Below the pieces are notes generated by a model. The model did not search any database. It saw nothing but the letters and a program-made list of their open reading frames with translations, and had not been told where the DNA came from. 64,000 nt of DNA, from NCBI GenBank assembly GCA_045613745.1, contig JAZLBP010000007.1:1-64000 (forward strand), read 5' to 3'. Numbering within the stretch: the stretch's first letter is position 1; every line of letters begins with the position of its first letter. Position numbers and translations under genes: made by a program. Positions 17,495-26,192 of the stretch are shown in pieces. The stretch comes from UBA940 sp045613745 (GTDB taxonomy: Bacteria; Bacteroidota; Bacteroidia; Bacteroidales; Rikenellaceae).

Positions 17495-18829
17495 TTATCT
17501 TTTCTTGTCGATTCGGTACATCACATTGATGAGCGCCATACCCAGCAGCGAAGCCGCCACCGAGGCCATCAGGATTGCAATTTTGCCGTTGTCAATCAGA
17601 GCAGCGTGACCCTCAAAGGCAAGTGTATCGATAAAGATTGACATAGTGAATCCTATACCTCCCAGCACCGCCACCGCAAACAACATTCCCCAACTTGCGT
17701 TTGCGGGTTTCTCGCCGAGTTTCGTCTTGATGGCAAGCCAACTTGCAGTGAAGATTCCGAGCGGTTTTCCCAACAGCAGACCGAGGAAGATACCCCACCC
17801 CATTGTAGTGTCGAAGATATTGAACGCTTCGAGGCTCTTGAACTCCACACCCGCGTTGGCCAGCGCAAAGATTGGCATAATGATAAAGTTCACCCACGGG
17901 CTCAGAAGGTGCTCCATACGTTGCACCATACCCATCGAGTAGTTGGCCGTGCGTCGCAGTGTGTGCAGCGCGTGGTATTGGTGTCCGATGCGCACCGCCT
18001 CGTCCTTGCGTTCGTAGTACTCAAACTCCTCGATACATTTGCGTTGGCGCTCCAAGAACTCGCCTTTGGAGTAGTGGGGGCGATAGGGAATAAGCATCGC
18101 CATAGCCACACCCGCAAGGGTTGCGTGCACGCCCGAGTTGTAGAACAAAAACCACATCACGATGGCGGGAATCAGATAGAAACGTACCTGATAAAAGCCC
18201 CACTTATTGAACAGCAGGAACATCACAATCATAAGGCCGATAAAGCCAACCAGCGACCAGTCAATCTGACCTCCATAGAAGAGAGCGATAACCACGATTG
18301 CACCCAAATCGTCGGCAATAGCAAGTGCCGTCAGGAACACTTTGAGCGACACGGGCACACGTTTGCCGAGCATCGACATAATGGCGATTGCAAAGGCAAT
18401 ATCGGTAGCCGTAGGGATACCCCAGCCGATGGCATACTGCCCCTCGCGGTTGAACAGATAGTAGATGAGCGCGGGAGCAAGCATACCTCCCATAGCCGCC
18501 ACAACGGGCAGAATGGCCTTGCGGGGTGTAGAGAGCTGTCCCTCCTTGATTTCGTGCTTGATTTCGAGACCCACCACAAAAAAGAACACCACCATCAATC
18601 CGTCGTTGATAAACTTCTCGATGTTGATGCTGAAATGCCACAGTTTACCCACACCGATACTCAGCTCGGTATTGAGGATTTGGTGGTAGATGTATTTGGT
18701 TGCGGGCAGGTTGGCGAGCAACATCGCCACCACCACAAACAACAACAGAACTGCTCCGCTCGCCCAGGGGTTTCGCAAAAAGTTTTGCAACCATTCAGAC
18801 AAGCGTTTTGGTAAAGTTTTCTGTTTCAT
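17495..18829 (-). CDS. nhaA: Na+/H+ antiporter NhaA
   Basis: 444 residues with about 12 membrane segments. The NhaA signatures are present: VGLEIKHEIKEGQLS, IGWGIPTATDIAFAIAIM with the Asp pair region (ATDIAFA), LAIADDLGAIVVIA containing the two adjacent ion-binding Asp residues, and the C-terminal GGIGFTMSIF. It exchanges two protons for one sodium ion across the inner membrane. A hydrophilic insert with several Glu and Arg (about residues 240-275) is longer than in E. coli NhaA and is common in Bacteroidota. It lies 22 bases downstream of the agmatinase-family gene, so the two are probably co-transcribed. Confidence 0.93.
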   Translation of the reverse strand: MKQKTLPKRLSEWLQNFLRNPWASGAVLLLFVVVAMLLANLPATKYIYHQILNTELSIGVGKLWHFSINIEKFINDGLMVVFFFVVGLEIKHEIKEGQLSTPRKAILPVVAAMGGMLAPALIYYLFNREGQYAIGWGIPTATDIAFAIAIMSMLGKRVPVSLKVFLTALAIADDLGAIVVIALFYGGQIDWSLVGFIGLMIVMFLLFNKWGFYQVRFYLIPAIVMWFLFYNSGVHATLAGVAMAMLIPYRPHYSKGEFLERQRKCIEEFEYYERKDEAVRIGHQYHALHTLRRTANYSMGMVQRMEHLLSPWVNFIIMPIFALANAGVEFKSLEAFNIFDTTMGWGIFLGLLLGKPLGIFTASWLAIKTKLGEKPANASWGMLFAVAVLGGIGFTMSIFIDTLAFEGHAALIDNGKIAILMASVAASLLGMALINVMYRIDKKR

Positions 18830-18851
18830 ATCCTTACTTGATTTTTAGAAC

Positions 18852-19916
18852 CTATCTCTCGACTATGTTCTCACCATTCGAGCGCAGGGTTTGTCCGCAC
18901 AATTTGAAGAGCATTCGGGCACCTGTGCCTGCATCAATGGAGTTTTCTCCTGCGGGTACTACTTCACTCAGGTCGAAACCGATGATTCGGCGACCATTAT
19001 CGACCACTCGGCGCAAAAGATAAGTTGCCTCGTTAAATGACAATCCACCCGCTACGGGCGCCTCGGCGTGAGGGCAATTGTCGGGCGAAAGTCCGTCTAT
19101 GTCGAAACTGATATATACATTTTGAGGCAGAGACTCAACGATTCTGTCACACAGCGTCTTCCACGTCTCGCCTTCGAACTTGCAGTCAGCCATTTCGCAG
19201 TCAGTAAACTGCACGATGCGAGAATCCGAGGTAGCATAGGTGAGTTCCTCCTCCGAGAAGTCGCGAATACCCACCTGCACAAGTCGGCTGACACCACTCA
19301 CCTCGCTCATCACGCTACGCATAATCGAGGCGTGCGAGTATGGAATCTCCTCGCCGGGCACGCGCAAGTCGCAGTGGGCGTCAATATGCAGGATACCAAA
19401 CGACTCATAGCGCTCCGACAGAGCTACAATGTAGCCCAGCGCTGCACTGTGGTCGCCACCCACAAGACCCACCAATTTGCCGTCGGCGAGCAATTCTCGG
19501 GTTTGGTCATACACTTTGTTTTTGAGTTCGATACAGCCAGCCTTCACGCGGTCGAGTTTGCGGCGCAACAGGAAGTTTTCGTTGCTGTCGTGGCCATTTT
19601 CGAGCATTTGGATGATGCGTTCGACATCCTCGCGCAACACAGCGCTCGCCTCTTGGAGCTCGTAATTAATCTCGGCCGTAGCAATACCCTTGCGCCACCA
19701 GTCTGGGGCATAGGGGTCGTAGAGGTCGAGTTGGGTCGAAGCCTCGATGATTGCATCGGGAGCCGACGCCGAGCCTCCACCAAAAGAGCATGTCACATCC
19801 CACGGAGCAGACACCAGCACAAGTTGCGCTTCGTCCACCTCAATGGGCATACCAAAGTAATTGCCGTTATCCACATCCACGCCATTGTGGCTGCGGTCTG
19901 TTATAGTCTTAGCCAT
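18852..19916 (-). CDS. Arginase/agmatinase family ureohydrolase
   Basis: 354 residues from MAKTITD (an ATG three codons upstream is also possible). The two-manganese site motifs are present: GGDHSAALG, HIDAHCDLR and SFDIDGLSP, plus the later VVPAGENSID segment. These enzymes hydrolyse a guanidino group to release urea, from arginine, agmatine or related compounds. Substrate cannot be fixed from motifs; agmatinase is likely because Bacteroidota relatives are so named. A roughly 70-residue insertion around residues 70-140 with coiled-coil character is typical of this subfamily. Putrescine, a product of agmatinase, is the likely ligand of the potABCD importer at 34.9-39.2 kb. It is the first gene of an operon with nhaA. 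Confidence 0.88.
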   Translation of the reverse strand: MAKTITDRSHNGVDVDNGNYFGMPIEVDEAQLVLVSAPWDVTCSFGGGSASAPDAIIEASTQLDLYDPYAPDWWRKGIATAEINYELQEASAVLREDVERIIQMLENGHDSNENFLLRRKLDRVKAGCIELKNKVYDQTRELLADGKLVGLVGGDHSAALGYIVALSERYESFGILHIDAHCDLRVPGEEIPYSHASIMRSVMSEVSGVSRLVQVGIRDFSEEELTYATSDSRIVQFTDCEMADCKFEGETWKTLCDRIVESLPQNVYISFDIDGLSPDNCPHAEAPVAGGLSFNEATYLLRRVVDNGRRIIGFDLSEVVPAGENSIDAGTGARMLFKLCGQTLRSNGENIVER

Positions 19917-19940
19917 ATCGTACATTTAACTTGGGGACTA

Positions 19941-19948
19941 CAAAGGTA
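19941..19948 (-). promoter_or_regulatory. -7 box of the agmatinase-nhaA operon
   Basis: TACCTTTG on the minus strand, 25 bases before the start codon, with CTTGG about 20 bases further upstream as a weak -33 element. Confidence 0.6.
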
Positions 19949-20017
19949 ACCTTTTTTGTGCCTCGGTGTGCTCCAAGATCCGACTTTTTGCAATTTTTTG
20001 CTCATTTTGCCAATTTA

Positions 20018-20042
20018 GGCACAATATTGCCACTTTTGTGCC
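20018..20042. promoter_or_regulatory. Inverted repeat GGCACAA-N11-TTGTGCC
   Basis: A perfect 7-base inverted repeat about 75 bases upstream of the agmatinase -7 box. A third copy of TTGTGCC lies at 19956-19962, immediately upstream of that promoter. The arrangement resembles an operator, but no regulator is identifiable nearby. Confidence 0.4.
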
Positions 20043-20117
20043 GTTATAATGGCGGATCCGACAGAGTCGCGAGACACAGTCGAGTCTTTTTCATAATCAA
20101 TACATTAAAGTTGGGTT

Positions 20118-20148
20118 CACCCTGTCACGAGTTGGCAGGGTGTTTTTT
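20118..20148 (+). terminator. Orphan plus-strand terminator
   Basis: CACCCTG and CAGGGTG form a stem with an 11-base loop, followed by TTTTTT. No plus-strand gene precedes it: the genes on both sides are on the minus strand. It may end a small RNA from the 19.95-20.12 kb gap. Confidence 0.7.
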
Positions 20149-20169
20149 ATATTTGAGAAAGGGGGATTT

Positions 20170-20580
20170 CTACTTGGCTCGGGGGACCACAAAGCCCACA
20201 ACGATGCAGCCCACGCATCCTGCCGACAGCACAATAATGCGCACCACAGCAGAGTCGATAAAGAAGATGCACGACACTGCAACCATCACCGTCATCAGAA
20301 CCAGCGCCCACACCCTTTGTGCGGTGGTCATACCCCGACGACGCTCGTATTCGCGGATATAGACACCCAGCGGCGAGGCCAGCAGCCACGCCTGCATTCC
20401 GCGCGAAGACTTATAAAACAGCCACGAAGCCAACAACAGTAGCGGTGTAGTGGGTAGTCCCGGCACAAACACACCCAGCGCACCCAACGCCACACACACG
20501 CAACCGAGTGCGACAAGCACCCAGCGCACAACGCCGCGACTACGGCGGGTGGTCGAAGGGGTATTTTGAGTGTTATTCAT
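20170..20580 (-). CDS. DUF454 (YbaN-like) small membrane protein
   Basis: 136 residues from MNNTQNTP; the frame extends further upstream but into the promoter. There are three or four membrane segments. The family signature GVFVPGLPTTPLLLLASWLFYKSS (given here in parts: GLPTTP then ASWLF) is near residues 35-55, followed by LGVYIREYERRRGMT and two closely packed helices. DUF454 proteins are inner-membrane proteins of unknown function, and in some bacteria they sit near heme or iron genes; nothing of that kind is next to this one. It is divergent from the lipid kinase gene. Confidence 0.85.
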   Translation of the reverse strand: MNNTQNTPSTTRRSRGVVRWVLVALGCVCVALGALGVFVPGLPTTPLLLLASWLFYKSSRGMQAWLLASPLGVYIREYERRRGMTTAQRVWALVLMTVMVAVSCIFFIDSAVVRIIVLSAGCVGCIVVGFVVPRAK

Positions 20581-20603
20581 ACCGTACGGAACTTTTGGGA
20601 TGG

Positions 20604-20635
20604 CAAAGATACATTTTTGCCGGGGATAATACAAA
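20604..20635 (-). promoter_or_regulatory. Promoter of the DUF454 gene
   Basis: On the minus strand TTTG, a 20-base spacer and TATCTTTG form a complete Bacteroidota promoter 24 bases before the chosen start. Confidence 0.8.
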
Positions 20636-20645
20636 TGGCGTTGGG

Positions 20646-20677
20646 TTTGCAAAATCGCACAAATATTTTTAACTTTG
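20646..20677 (+). promoter_or_regulatory. Promoter of the lipid kinase gene
   Basis: TTTG, 20 bases, TAACTTTG, ending 13 bases before the first ATG. Confidence 0.8.
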
Positions 20678-20690
20678 TAGTTGGAGCAAA

Positions 20691-21632
20691 ATGCACATTC
20701 CTATGATGAAAGTCAAATTCATATTCAACCCGCGAGCAGGAATGCGCGGCATCACACGCGCCGTAGGCAGCATTATCGAACTCTATGCCGAATACGGCTA
20801 CGAGATTGTGCCGGTACTACTCGACTTCCGCGACGACTGCACCGACCGCATCCTCGAAGGACTCTGTCCCGAGCGCTATCACCACATTCTGATTGCAGGT
20901 GGCGACGGCTCGGTAAACTTCGTTGTAAGGACACTTCGCGCGGCGGGTATCGACCTTCCCGTAGGCATTATTCCCGCAGGTACGGCCAACGACTTCTCGG
21001 TGGCGCTCGGAATGTCGAAACTCCCGCTCAAAGCGTGCGAGCAGATTCTGACAGGCGTGGAGCGCAGAGTAGACCTCGGTATGGCTGGCGGACGTTGTTT
21101 TGTGAATGTATTCAGCTTCGGACTTTTCACCAACGTGTCGCAACGCACCCCCACCAAACTCAAAAACATTTTGGGCAAAGCAGCCTATATTATGGAGGGT
21201 ATGAGCGAGATTGCCAACCTGCGCCATATGCAGTTGAAGGTGACAAGCGACGACGGAGTGTACGACGGCAAGGCAATTATGATGTTGGTTTTCAACGGAC
21301 GCACAGCAGGCAGTATTCCGCTGGCGCGAATGTCGCAGATGGATGACGGATTGCTGGATGTGCTGATTCTAAAAGGCGAGTCGCCCTTTGCCACAGCCGA
21401 CGCCGTAATGCGCTATCTGTCGGGCGTGGGAGGCTCCTACCCCCCATCGGATGTCAAGCACCTGCGTTGTCGCAGACTCTATATCGAAAGCGAGCAGCAA
21501 GAGCCCACCGATATCGATGGTCAGCCGGGCGTTGCTTTCCCCGTAGATGTTCAGTGTCTGGAAGGTGCTTTGCGCGTAATTGTTCCTGCCGATGGTTCCG
21601 ACCTATCCGACGCGGCTACCAAAGTAGAGTAG
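20691..21632 (+). CDS. YegS/BmrU-family lipid kinase
   Basis: 313 residues, with alternative starts 4 and 5 codons in (MMKVKFI). It is a diacylglycerol-kinase catalytic domain protein: FIFNPRAG at the N-terminus, the nucleotide-binding GGDGSVNFVV near residue 67, PVGIIPAGTANDFSVALG (in parts IPAGT and ANDFS), and a C-terminal beta-sandwich with MMLVFNGRTAGSIPLA and LLDVLIL. It phosphorylates a lipid, such as diacylglycerol, using ATP at the inner face of the membrane. Substrate is unknown. Its last 30 bases overlap the 3' end of the convergent EamA transporter gene, so neither has a separate terminator there. Confidence 0.88.
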   Translation: MHIPMMKVKFIFNPRAGMRGITRAVGSIIELYAEYGYEIVPVLLDFRDDCTDRILEGLCPERYHHILIAGGDGSVNFVVRTLRAAGIDLPVGIIPAGTANDFSVALGMSKLPLKACEQILTGVERRVDLGMAGGRCFVNVFSFGLFTNVSQRTPTKLKNILGKAAYIMEGMSEIANLRHMQLKVTSDDGVYDGKAIMMLVFNGRTAGSIPLARMSQMDDGLLDVLILKGESPFATADAVMRYLSGVGGSYPPSDVKHLRCRRLYIESEQQEPTDIDGQPGVAFPVDVQCLEGALRVIVPADGSDLSDAATKVE

Positions 21633-22505
21633 CACCATTCCCACAAGTATAAGTATGAGGTCGAACACCTTGCCACGCAGGTTGTGTTCGCGTAGGGCTA
21701 TTGCACCATAGGCAAACGACACCAGCACCGAGCCGCGGCGAATCATCGACACCACCGAGATCAGCGAATCCTCCAAACCCAGAGCGTAGAAATAGGCGAA
21801 GTCCGCCGCCGACACAAACAGCGTAATAAACGGAATCGACCAACTCCAATGGAAGGGCATACGCTCGCGACGAGGCCACCACAACACACCTGCCACGATG
21901 GTCATAATCACTGCCTGATAGAGGTTGAACCAGCTCTGAACAAACACCGAGTCGAGGTGTTGCATCACATATTTGTCGTAGAGTCCGCTTGCAGCGCCCA
22001 GCACAGCGGCCATTCCTACGCACCACACCCAGCGGTTGCTGCGGAAATCCACGCCCTCGCGTCGCGAAGTGCGTCCCAGCAGGTAGAGCGACACCATAGC
22101 CACAATCACACCCGCCCATTGCAAGCCGTTGAGCCTCTCACCAAAGAGCAGCAGCGCACCGAGCAGCACCATCACGGGGCGTGTGGCGTTAATCGGGCCG
22201 ACGATTGTCAGCGGCAAGTGTTTCAGGCCGAAGTATCCGCACATCCACGAGCCCAACACAATGCAGGCTTTGAGCACAATCATCAGGTGGTCGCGCAGAG
22301 TGCCGCAGGGAATATCCAGCATTGTGCCCTCGAACAGATGCGCACCCGTCAGCGACGCCACAATAAAGGGCAAAAACAACAGCGCACCCAACACCGAGTT
22401 AATCCACAGCACAGGGAGTACGGCATTGCCCGCAAGCGAGCGCTTCTTTGCCACATCATAGAAGCCCAACAGCAGGGCCGAAAGGAATGCAAGATACAAC
22501 CACAT
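21603..22505 (-). CDS. EamA/DMT-family transporter
   Basis: 300 residues with ten predicted membrane helices in two EamA repeats (first GFYDVAKKRSLAG..., second GAASGLYDKYVMQHL...). The ends GAIALREHNLRGKVFDLILILVGMVLLY are shown here by their features: a charged turn, then the last helix. Proteins of this superfamily export amino acids, nucleosides or other small metabolites; the substrate cannot be deduced. It overlaps the convergent lipid-kinase gene by 30 bases at the 3' end. A -7 box TATCTTTG lies at 22533-22540. Confidence 0.85.
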   Translation of the reverse strand: MWLYLAFLSALLLGFYDVAKKRSLAGNAVLPVLWINSVLGALLFLPFIVASLTGAHLFEGTMLDIPCGTLRDHLMIVLKACIVLGSWMCGYFGLKHLPLTIVGPINATRPVMVLLGALLLFGERLNGLQWAGVIVAMVSLYLLGRTSRREGVDFRSNRWVWCVGMAAVLGAASGLYDKYVMQHLDSVFVQSWFNLYQAVIMTIVAGVLWWPRRERMPFHWSWSIPFITLFVSAADFAYFYALGLEDSLISVVSMIRRGSVLVSFAYGAIALREHNLRGKVFDLILILVGMVLLYFGSRVG

Positions 22506-22532
22506 AGTTTTCTATTTGTCAATTTCGAGGCG

Positions 22533-22540
22533 CAAAGATA
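22533..22540 (-). promoter_or_regulatory. -7 box of the EamA transporter gene
   Basis: TATCTTTG on the minus strand, 28 bases before the start. It is divergent from, and interleaved with, the nhaC-type promoter. Confidence 0.65.
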
Positions 22541-22556
22541 AGGATTTGCTCATTAA

Positions 22557-22588
22557 ATTGTAAATTGTGCATTTAATAACTACTTTTG
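22557..22588 (+). promoter_or_regulatory. Promoter of the NhaC-family gene
   Basis: ATTG, 20 bases, TACTTTTG. The start codon lies only 6 bases beyond the -7 box, so the message is nearly leaderless. Confidence 0.7.
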
Positions 22589-22593
22589 CAGTT

Positions 22594-23892
22594 ATGAAAA
22601 CCCCCGAAACCCATACACCGCACTCACGCGGACTTCTCGCCCTGTCACCCATTGCGGTACTGCTGGCGGTATATCTTGTGGGCTCGCTGATTGCGGGCGA
22701 CTTCTATCGTATTCCCATCTCGGTGGCGTTTATCGTCACCACCATCTACGGCATATTGCTGCTGCGCGGCAGGTCGTTGGAGGAGCGCGTGGGGGTATTC
22801 TCGACGGGCGCTGCCAACCCCGACATTATGTATATGGTGTGGATTTTCTGCCTTGCGGGAATCTTCGCCTCGTCGGCCAAGGCTATGGGTGCGGTGGATG
22901 CTACCGTAGCGCTCACGCTCAAAGCCATCCCCGGAGAGTATCTTCCAGCGGGAATCTTCCTTGCCACCTGCTTTATTTCGATGGCCATCGGCACCTCGGT
23001 GGGCACCATCGTGGCGCTGACACCCGTAGTTACGGCCATCGCTCCGCAAATCGGATGCTCGGTGGGTTGGCTTGTGGCAGCCGTTGTGGGAGGCGCATTC
23101 TTTGGCGACAACCTCTCGTTCATCTCCGACACAACCATCGCTGCAACCCAAAGTCAAGGTTGCAAGATGAGAGATAAGTTCCGCACCAACTTTATAATAG
23201 TTCTGCCCGTAGCACTGATTACACTCGGTATCTATCTGTGGGGCAGCAGCACAAGCCTCTACACCGCCGACGCACTACCCGCCGCCGAGTGGTACAAGGC
23301 CCTGCCCTATCTGCTGGTTATCATCCTCGCGCTGACGGGCGTGAATGTGCTGATGGTATTGCTTGCGGGCATTGTTGTGACCGACATCATAGGCATTGCG
23401 TCGGACTCGTTCAGCGGTATTGACACACTGACTGCGGCGGGCGCAGGTCTAAACTCGATGTGCGAGCTGATTCTGGTAACCCTGCTTGCTGGCGGAGTGA
23501 TGAACATCATCAAACAAGCAGGCGGTTTCGACTACCTGATTGAGGTGCTCACCGCACGCATCTCCTCGCGCCGAGGTGCCGAGGGTGTGGTGGCACTGCT
23601 CACAGCGCTTACTAACCTCTGCACTGCCAACAACACCATAGCAATCCTCACAACGGGAAGCATCGCGCGCGACCTTTCGAGCCGCTATGCCATTCCGCCC
23701 CGCAGAACCGCCTCGATTATGGACATTGCGTCGTGTGTAGTGCAGGGCATCATTCCCTATGGTGCACAACTACTTATGGCCGCAGGCTTGGCCTCCATCA
23801 GTCCGATGGAGATTATCCCCCACTTGTACTATCCGATGTTGCTCGGCGGCGCGCTGATACTCTCAATCGCACTCCAATATCCGCGCCGATGA
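22594..23892 (+). CDS. NhaC-family Na+/H+ antiporter
   Basis: 432 residues from MKTPETH; the frame continues upstream through the promoter, so that extension is rejected. There are about 11 membrane segments. The NhaC/ArsB-type features are: FSTGAANPDIMYMVWIF near residue 70, ISMAIGTSVGTIVALTPV, GGAFFGDNLSFISDTTIAATQSQGC (the conserved GDN-S-DT region), and a late NNTIAILTTG. It probably exchanges sodium for protons, or an organic anion such as malate or lactate as some NhaC relatives do. It overlaps the next gene by 4 bases (ATGA), so the two are translationally coupled. Confidence 0.88.
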   Translation: MKTPETHTPHSRGLLALSPIAVLLAVYLVGSLIAGDFYRIPISVAFIVTTIYGILLLRGRSLEERVGVFSTGAANPDIMYMVWIFCLAGIFASSAKAMGAVDATVALTLKAIPGEYLPAGIFLATCFISMAIGTSVGTIVALTPVVTAIAPQIGCSVGWLVAAVVGGAFFGDNLSFISDTTIAATQSQGCKMRDKFRTNFIIVLPVALITLGIYLWGSSTSLYTADALPAAEWYKALPYLLVIILALTGVNVLMVLLAGIVVTDIIGIASDSFSGIDTLTAAGAGLNSMCELILVTLLAGGVMNIIKQAGGFDYLIEVLTARISSRRGAEGVVALLTALTNLCTANNTIAILTTGSIARDLSSRYAIPPRRTASIMDIASCVVQGIIPYGAQLLMAAGLASISPMEIIPHLYYPMLLGGALILSIALQYPRR

Positions 23893-24491
23893 GCCACCCC
23901 AACGACATAGCCATCGAACGTCACCCATTGGAGCCCTTCGCCCCTGCGGATGCACGCATACTGATGTTGGGTAGCTTTCCACCGCCCACTGCGCGTTGGT
24001 CGATGGAGTTCTTCTACCCCAACTTCCAGAACGACATGTGGCGCATCTGCGGAGTGCTGTTCTATGGCAACAAACGCCACTTTGAGGCCTCGGGCGAGCG
24101 CCGTTTCGACAAGGAGCGCGTTGTGGAGTTCTGTACTCGTCAGGGCATTGCCCTCTACGACACCGCGTGTGCTGTGCGCCGACTGCGCGGGAACGCCTCG
24201 GACGCCCATCTCGAAGTAGTTGAGCCCACCGACATTGCAGCCCTACTCGGTCGTATGCCCGCGTGCCACACCATAGTCACCACGGGCGAGAAGGCCACCG
24301 ACACACTTTGCGCCACAATGCAGTGTCCCAAGCCCGAGATTGGCGGTTATGTGGAGTGCCACTATGCCGACCGCCCCATCCGCTTTTGGCGTATGCCCTC
24401 GTCGTCACGCGCCTATCCCCTGCGTCTTGAAGCCAAAGCCGAGCGCTATGCCCCGATGTTTGGCCTCACCTACACCGCCCCCGCGAAATAA
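23889..24491 (+). CDS. Uracil-DNA-glycosylase-superfamily protein
   Basis: 200 residues from the ATG that overlaps the NhaC-type stop. The fold signature is at the start: RILMLGSFPPP followed by FFYPNFQNDMWRI (residues 23-50), matching the motif-1 region of the uracil/hypoxanthine glycosylase superfamily. TTGEKATDTL and the late FWRMPSSSRAYPL (motif 2 with Ser) are further matches. Such enzymes remove uracil or deaminated purines from DNA. The Asp or Asn that activates water in well-studied families is not in the same place, so the exact base specificity is unclear. Coupling to an antiporter is probably only positional. Confidence 0.78.
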   Translation: MSHPNDIAIERHPLEPFAPADARILMLGSFPPPTARWSMEFFYPNFQNDMWRICGVLFYGNKRHFEASGERRFDKERVVEFCTRQGIALYDTACAVRRLRGNASDAHLEVVEPTDIAALLGRMPACHTIVTTGEKATDTLCATMQCPKPEIGGYVECHYADRPIRFWRMPSSSRAYPLRLEAKAERYAPMFGLTYTAPAK

Positions 24492-24507
24492 CATACAAAC
24501 ATAAAAA

Positions 24508-24540
24508 AAGAAGTTGCCGAGCATTTCGGCAACTTCTTTT
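24508..24540 (+). terminator. Terminator of the nhaC-UDG operon
   Basis: A perfect 13-bp stem, AAGAAGTTGCCGA/TCGGCAACTTCTT, with a 5-base loop, preceded by A7 and followed by TT. Confidence 0.92.
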
Positions 24541-24556
24541 CTTATACCTATTTCCA

Positions 24557-24679
24557 AGAACGTGTATAACAAGAGGAATTCCAAGGCTTGCGACTCCCGA
24601 AAAACCGCAGCATACTTGGGCGTATGTGAGGATTTTGAGGGGGAGCGTAACGACGGAATTCGCTTGTTAGGCGCGTTCT
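24557..24679. repeat. Palindromic repeat, copy R1
   Basis: A 123-base imperfect hairpin. The outer arms (AGAACG...TAACAAG...GAATTCC and its complement) are nearly perfect. The centre at 24605-24631 reads CCGCAGCATACTT, 2-4 variable bases, then GTATGTGAGG. The same centre is found inverted in R5 (60581-60606), and the outer arm GTATAACAAGAGGAATTCC matches the arm of R2 (39293-39311). The right arm ends inside the trpB stop codon. Confidence 0.8.
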
Positions 24680-26039
24680 ACAAAATTTTATCGAGTTGAG
24701 CAATATATTTCGCAATATCCTCGTCGGCCACCTCATAGTTTTGGAGGTTACCCGCAAAGTATTGCTCATAAGCGTACATATCCACCATACCGTGACCCGA
24801 CAGGTTGAACAGAATGGTCTTCGAAGTACCCTCCTCCTTGCATTTGAGCGCCTCGCGGATAGCATAAGCAATGGCGTGGGTCGATTCGGGTGCGGGGATG
24901 ATACCCTCGGCTTGCGAGAAGAGCACACCTGCCTTCAAGGTTTCGAGTTGGGGAATATCGGCAGCCTCAATAAAGCCGTCTTTGAGCAGTTGGCTTACAA
25001 TCGAGCCAGCACCGTGGTAGCGCAAACCACCTGCGTGAATATTGGCGGGTTGGAAGTTGTGACCCAAAGTAAACATAGGCAACAGAGGGGTCAGTCCCAC
25101 GTTATCACCAAAGTCGTATTGAAACACACCACGAGTCAGTTTGGGACAGCTTTGAGGCTCAACGGCCACACAGCGAGTGTTGCGCCCCTTGGTCCAGTTC
25201 TCGCGCAGGAAGGGGAATGCGATACCTGCAAAGTTACTACCGCCACCGAAGCAACCGATTACCACGTCGGGGTAGTCGCCTGTCATCTCCAGCTGTTTAA
25301 GACACTCCTCACCGATGATGGTTTGGTGCAGCAAAACGTGGTTGAGCACACTACCCAAGCAGTAGCGGGTGTCCTTTTGGTTTTTGACAGCCATCTCCAC
25401 AGCCTCCGAGATTGCGATACCCAGAGTACCGGGGCAGTTGGGGTCTTTTTCGAGGATTGCGCGACCTGCGTCGGTCAGGTTGGTGGGCGAAGGGAAGATG
25501 TTGGCACCCCAAGTCTTCATCATCAGACGACGATAGGGTTTTTGCTCACAGCTAACCTTAACCATATAGACATCCACGTCGATACCGAAGTGTTTACCTG
25601 CCATTGCGATAGCCGAGCCCCATTGACCTGCACCTGTTTCGGTGGTCAGGTGTTTGATGCCCTGAATCTTGTTGTAGTAGGCTTGGGGAACTGCCGAGTT
25701 GGTTTTGTGCGAGCCCGAGGGCGACACACTCTCGTTCTTGAAGTAAATCTTGGCAGGGGTTTGCAGCATACGCTCCAAACCGTGGGCGCGCACCAGAGGA
25801 GTGTTACGCCAGATGCGGAAGATATCCTGAACCTCCTCGGGGATGTCGATATAACGTTCGGTGGAGAGCTCCTGTTTGGCGAGTTCGGTTGCGAAAATCA
25901 CCGACAGGTCGTCCACTGTCATAGGTTTACGAGTTTGGGGGTGGAGCGGCGGAAGGGGTTGGTTAGGCATATCCGCCACGATGTTGTACCATTGCTTGGG
26001 ATTTTCACTCTCCGGAAGCAAAATCTTCTTGGTTACCAT
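24678..26039 (-). CDS. trpB: Tryptophan synthase beta-like protein (TrpB2 type)
   Basis: 453 residues, the length of TrpB2 rather than the roughly 395-residue TrpB1. The pyridoxal phosphate lysine is in SPSGSHKTNSA (about residue 113), the substrate loop in ETGAGQWGSA, the phosphate-binding loop in GCFGGGSNFAG, and the end region has the NLSGHGM motif. TrpB condenses indole with serine to give tryptophan. TrpB2 enzymes usually occur without a partner TrpA and are thought to use free indole. No trpA or other trp gene is next to it here. Upstream is a complete leader-peptide attenuator with three Trp codons (26158-26296), so expression should rise when charged tRNA-Trp is scarce. A role in indole salvage follows as inference. 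Confidence 0.92.
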   Translation of the reverse strand: MVTKKILLPESENPKQWYNIVADMPNQPLPPLHPQTRKPMTVDDLSVIFATELAKQELSTERYIDIPEEVQDIFRIWRNTPLVRAHGLERMLQTPAKIYFKNESVSPSGSHKTNSAVPQAYYNKIQGIKHLTTETGAGQWGSAIAMAGKHFGIDVDVYMVKVSCEQKPYRRLMMKTWGANIFPSPTNLTDAGRAILEKDPNCPGTLGIAISEAVEMAVKNQKDTRYCLGSVLNHVLLHQTIIGEECLKQLEMTGDYPDVVIGCFGGGSNFAGIAFPFLRENWTKGRNTRCVAVEPQSCPKLTRGVFQYDFGDNVGLTPLLPMFTLGHNFQPANIHAGGLRYHGAGSIVSQLLKDGFIEAADIPQLETLKAGVLFSQAEGIIPAPESTHAIAYAIREALKCKEEGTSKTILFNLSGHGMVDMYAYEQYFAGNLQNYEVADEDIAKYIAQLDKIL

Positions 26040-26157
26040 TGTAGTATTGTGTTTTATTTATTCTTGTCTTAAGTAGTAGTTTTTCTGTTTTGTTGTGCGT
26101 CCGAGCCTTGCCCGTTACAGCGACGAGCAGACCGCCTCGCCCATTTCCGCACTCTTT

Positions 26158-26192
26158 AAAAAAGCGCCCCGTTGTCTGTCTAAACAACGGGG
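26158..26192 (-). terminator. Attenuator terminator upstream of trpB
   Basis: Minus strand: CCCCGTTGT, an 8-base loop, ACAACGGGG, then GCG and TTTTTT. It lies 118 bases before the trpB start and 50 bases after the leader-peptide stop. Its 5' arm is shared with the antiterminator. Confidence 0.92.
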
